A DNA stretch of 64,000 bases from Tomitella cavernea (GTDB taxonomy: Bacteria > Actinomycetota > Actinomycetes > Mycobacteriales > Mycobacteriaceae), in NCBI RefSeq assembly GCF_016599145.1, contig NZ_JAENKO010000005.1, positions 1 through 64,000 on the forward strand. Reading direction: 5' to 3'. The notes under the pieces were generated by a model. That model had not been told where the DNA came from. It saw nothing but the letters and a program-made list of their open reading frames with translations, and did no database searches. Below are positions 61,814 through 64,000 of this stretch, piece after piece; within the stretch, counting starts at the first letter, position 1, and every line of letters begins with the position of its first letter. Position numbers and translations under genes: made by a program.

Positions 61814-63766
61814 TCACCGCCGTACGGCCACCACCAGGTGCCCCACCTCCTGCACCGCGAAGTGCGCCGGGTCGAACGCGGACGGGGAGAAAACCGCCGG
61901 CTCGCTCACGTCGCCCGGTTCGCGGGGCAGGCGTGAGACCGACAAGCTGTACACCCAGCCCTGCGGGGTGCGGCTGAGCACGAACACGTCGGGCGCACGT
62001 ACCGGCGACGCGTCGAGCGCAGCGGCCAGCCCGTCGCCGGCCTTCGCCCAGTCGCGGATGAGCCCGTTGCGGTCGGCGAAGCCGGCCTTGGGGTTCGCAT
62101 AGGCGGACGTCACCGTCTGGAAGCCCCGGTACGGGTAGAACGCCAGCAGGGAGTGGTCGTCTGTGAGCGCAACCAGGTCGCTCGCCTTCCGCCCTCCGCT
62201 GAGCGCGGAAATGGCGTCGTGGATCTCCTCTGCGGACGGGCCGCCCGCGGTGCGCTGCAGCTCGGTGCCTTCGGCGATCACGCCGTCCGGCCCCGGGGTG
62301 TTGAGTGCGGCCCGGTTCCAGGCGGGTTCGACGGTGCGCGTCTGGTAGGAAACGTGCAGCATGGACGCTACCGCGAAGGCGCCGACGAGGGCGGTGACGA
62401 CGCGGGCCCGCTCGGCCGCCTGCGCACGCCGGGACGGATCGCGCACCCGCCGCCGGGCGAGCGCGGCCGCGTCGCGGATGCCGAGCACCCCGGCGCAGGA
62501 GAGAGCCAGTATCAGTAGCGGCTCCAGACGGAACGCGAGCAGCGTGGTGGACACGAGCGGCGCCAGGAACGACAGCGCGTACCAGAGCAGTGCGGTGCCG
62601 ACCGCGAGGGTCAGCCCCGTCGCGACCACGTCGCGTCGCGCGCGCACCACCAGCCAGCCCAGGCCGACGGCGCACAGCGCCCCCAGGGGCGTCGCGTAGA
62701 AGACCGGGGTGGGGATGCGGGCGCCGATCTCCGGCAGGAACTTCGCCGCCGTGCTGTCCGGTTCGAGGGGGCTCGACGCGAGGAGGTACGGGACCCACAC
62801 CACCGCGACGAACGGGAGCGCCGAGGCCACCGCGATCGCGGCGCCGCGCAGGAACCGGCGCAGGTGGGTGCGGGCGCGCGCCTGCAGGGCCACCGTCGCG
62901 ACCACGGCTGCGAGGAACACGGCGGCCACGCCCGCGATCAGCGCGTGCGTGATCGCCGCGAGCCCCACGTAGACGCCGATCCCCGCGCACGCCCCGGCGT
63001 CGAGACGTCCGTCACGGAGCAGCCTGCGCGCCGTGCGCAGCGCCAGGACGGCCAGGGGCGGGGCCAGGGCGACGAGGATCCACGAATACGGGGAATAGGC
63101 CGCCGTGTGCAGTCCCACGAGCGCCGTGACCATCGCCAGGATCAGCGCCGTCGACGGCCGCACGACCCGGGCCCACAGGACGTGGGCCAGCGCCGCCGCC
63201 ACCGCCAGGGTGACGATCGACCAGATCTTGTAGAACTCCCAGGCGTGGATCCCGGTGGCATCGGCCAGCCGTCCGCCCACCCAGAACCAGGCCGGCGAAT
63301 AGTAGGGCGGCAGGTCGGGGTAGACGGCGTCCGCGAGGGCAGGCGAGTCGGTCATGCGGGTGAGGAATGCGGTGCGGAACTGCTGGTCGCCGCCGAGCCC
63401 GTTGAGGTAGAACTTCGTGCCGGTGAGCAGCCACGACTGGATCGCGGTGCTCAGCAGCGCCGGCAGCACCCACCCGGCCGCGACGATGAGGCGTCCCGAG
63501 CCGCGGTGCGGGCGGCGGCGGCAGCGGTGCCGGCTGCAGAGGAGCACCGTGCCCGCGAGGCAGGCGGTGACCGCGAGGGTGACGAGCGATGCGACGACCG
63601 TCGGCACCTCCGACGGCATCGGGAAACGCAGGCGCCGGTAGGCGGCCTGGTAGCCGATGCTCACCGCCGCGGCCACGATCGCGGCGCCGACGATCTGCGC
63701 GACGACGGACCGGCCGAGGCCGGTCCCCGGGTATACCGGCGCGCGGGGAGTGTGGGTCGAAGGCAC
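61814..63766 (-). CDS. aftA: Galactan 5-O-arabinofuranosyltransferase AftA
   Basis: A 650-residue GT-C type enzyme that places the first arabinose on the cell-wall galactan, using decaprenyl-phosphoryl-arabinose. The N-terminal 400 residues hold about ten membrane helices; the periplasmic motif GGDQQFRTAFLTRMTDSPALADAVYPDLPPYYSPAWFWVGGR is diagnostic, and the C-terminal 200 residues are extracytoplasmic. I set the GTG at 63766 because a TACGCT -10 element lies seven bases before it (leaderless); an ATG at 63850 is possible but lacks a ribosome site. It shows an arabinogalactan-type wall. Confidence 0.88.
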   Translation of the reverse strand: MPSTHTPRAPVYPGTGLGRSVVAQIVGAAIVAAAVSIGYQAAYRRLRFPMPSEVPTVVASLVTLAVTACLAGTVLLCSRHRCRRRPHRGSGRLIVAAGWVLPALLSTAIQSWLLTGTKFYLNGLGGDQQFRTAFLTRMTDSPALADAVYPDLPPYYSPAWFWVGGRLADATGIHAWEFYKIWSIVTLAVAAALAHVLWARVVRPSTALILAMVTALVGLHTAAYSPYSWILVALAPPLAVLALRTARRLLRDGRLDAGACAGIGVYVGLAAITHALIAGVAAVFLAAVVATVALQARARTHLRRFLRGAAIAVASALPFVAVVWVPYLLASSPLEPDSTAAKFLPEIGARIPTPVFYATPLGALCAVGLGWLVVRARRDVVATGLTLAVGTALLWYALSFLAPLVSTTLLAFRLEPLLILALSCAGVLGIRDAAALARRRVRDPSRRAQAAERARVVTALVGAFAVASMLHVSYQTRTVEPAWNRAALNTPGPDGVIAEGTELQRTAGGPSAEEIHDAISALSGGRKASDLVALTDDHSLLAFYPYRGFQTVTSAYANPKAGFADRNGLIRDWAKAGDGLAAALDASPVRAPDVFVLSRTPQGWVYSLSVSRLPREPGDVSEPAVFSPSAFDPAHFAVQEVGHLVVAVRR

Positions 63767-63890
63767 GGTGACGAGCGTAGCCAGAGTGTCGACGGCTCCG
63801 GTCCGGGGGAACCGCGCGGCGGCATCCCGCGGACCCTCCCGGTAGGTCATGAGCAGGACGGATCCGCCCCGAACGCATCCGGCGGTGCGC

Positions 63891-64000
63891 TCAGGTGAGC
63901 ACCGCCTGCGACTGGGTGACCTGGGCGACCGGACGCCCGTCATCGTCCACCAGCTCGACGACGACGGCGATCGTCCTGCGCCCCACGTGCAGCGGGCGCG
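63891..64000 (-). CDS. Hot-dog thioesterase, C-terminal end (cut by window edge)
   Basis: The last 36 codons of a PaaI-type thioesterase: LHVGRRTIAVVVELVDDDGR then PVAQVTQSQAVL, a strand pair typical of the hot-dog fold, followed by TGA at 63891-63893. The gene enters from the right edge. It is 124 bases upstream of aftA on the same strand. Confidence 0.7.
   Translation of the reverse strand, partial: RPLHVGRRTIAVVVELVDDDGRPVAQVTQSQAVLT

Overview
The window is the replication-origin region of a high-GC actinobacterial chromosome, most likely a mycolate-bearing member of the Mycobacteriales. Family-level markers point that way: CwlM, a MurJ-pseudokinase fusion, a DUF6049 protein, MutT4 and SigM in one block, DUF3566 next to gyrA with tRNA-Ile and tRNA-Ala behind it, an F420-type oxidoreductase, and a galactan arabinofuranosyltransferase (AftA). 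The genus cannot be fixed from sequence alone (Gordonia, Tsukamurella, Tomitella and Dietzia relatives are all possible).

Left flank (1-7200): an MCE protein cut by the window edge, a paired SMR transporter, a ParDE-type toxin-antitoxin pair, two small membrane proteins, a GTP cyclohydrolase I facing a cysteine-rich HTH regulator across a palindrome, a short-chain dehydrogenase, a nitroreductase and two tRNA genes.

Replication core (7200-31100): on the minus strand dnaA-dnaN-recF-dciA-gyrB, then gyrA-DUF3566. gyrB and gyrA are separated by a lipase gene, a MaoC-like dehydratase, three parS sites in tandem and the remains of a secreted-protein gene. oriC lies between dnaA and dnaN, with DnaA boxes and a TAG-trio element. 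On the plus strand are rpmH-rnpA-yidD-yidC-khpB-rsmG-parA-parB. Eight perfect parS sites and two with one mismatch are spread from 5.9 to 43.7 kb.

Envelope and redox block (29600-43700): mutT4-DUF6049-murJ-sigM-anti-sigma-trxB-trxA run as one minus-strand series, with cwlM downstream and pcnA divergent from mutT4. trxB has its own GGAACA-N17-GTT promoter of the oxidative-stress ECF sigma type.

Right flank (43700-64000): mostly accessory metabolism. It contains an epimerase, a Ca-binding-type repeat protein, a YqgE protein, a lipoprotein, an SBF-like transporter with very small partner ORFs, leuS, a secreted beta-propeller, a TetR-controlled membrane-protein/ferritin-like-hydrolase pair, an MFS pump with its MarR regulator and palindromic operator, an alpha/beta hydrolase, an 18-bp six-copy repeat between convergent genes, an LLM oxidoreductase, AftA and the end of a thioesterase gene.

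Most of the window is conserved core. The least explained parts are the split gyrBA locus with its decayed gene and triple parS, the regulator/folE pair, the two-gene TetR cassette and the small frameshifted membrane ORF. All calls rest on reading the sequence; no database search was run.
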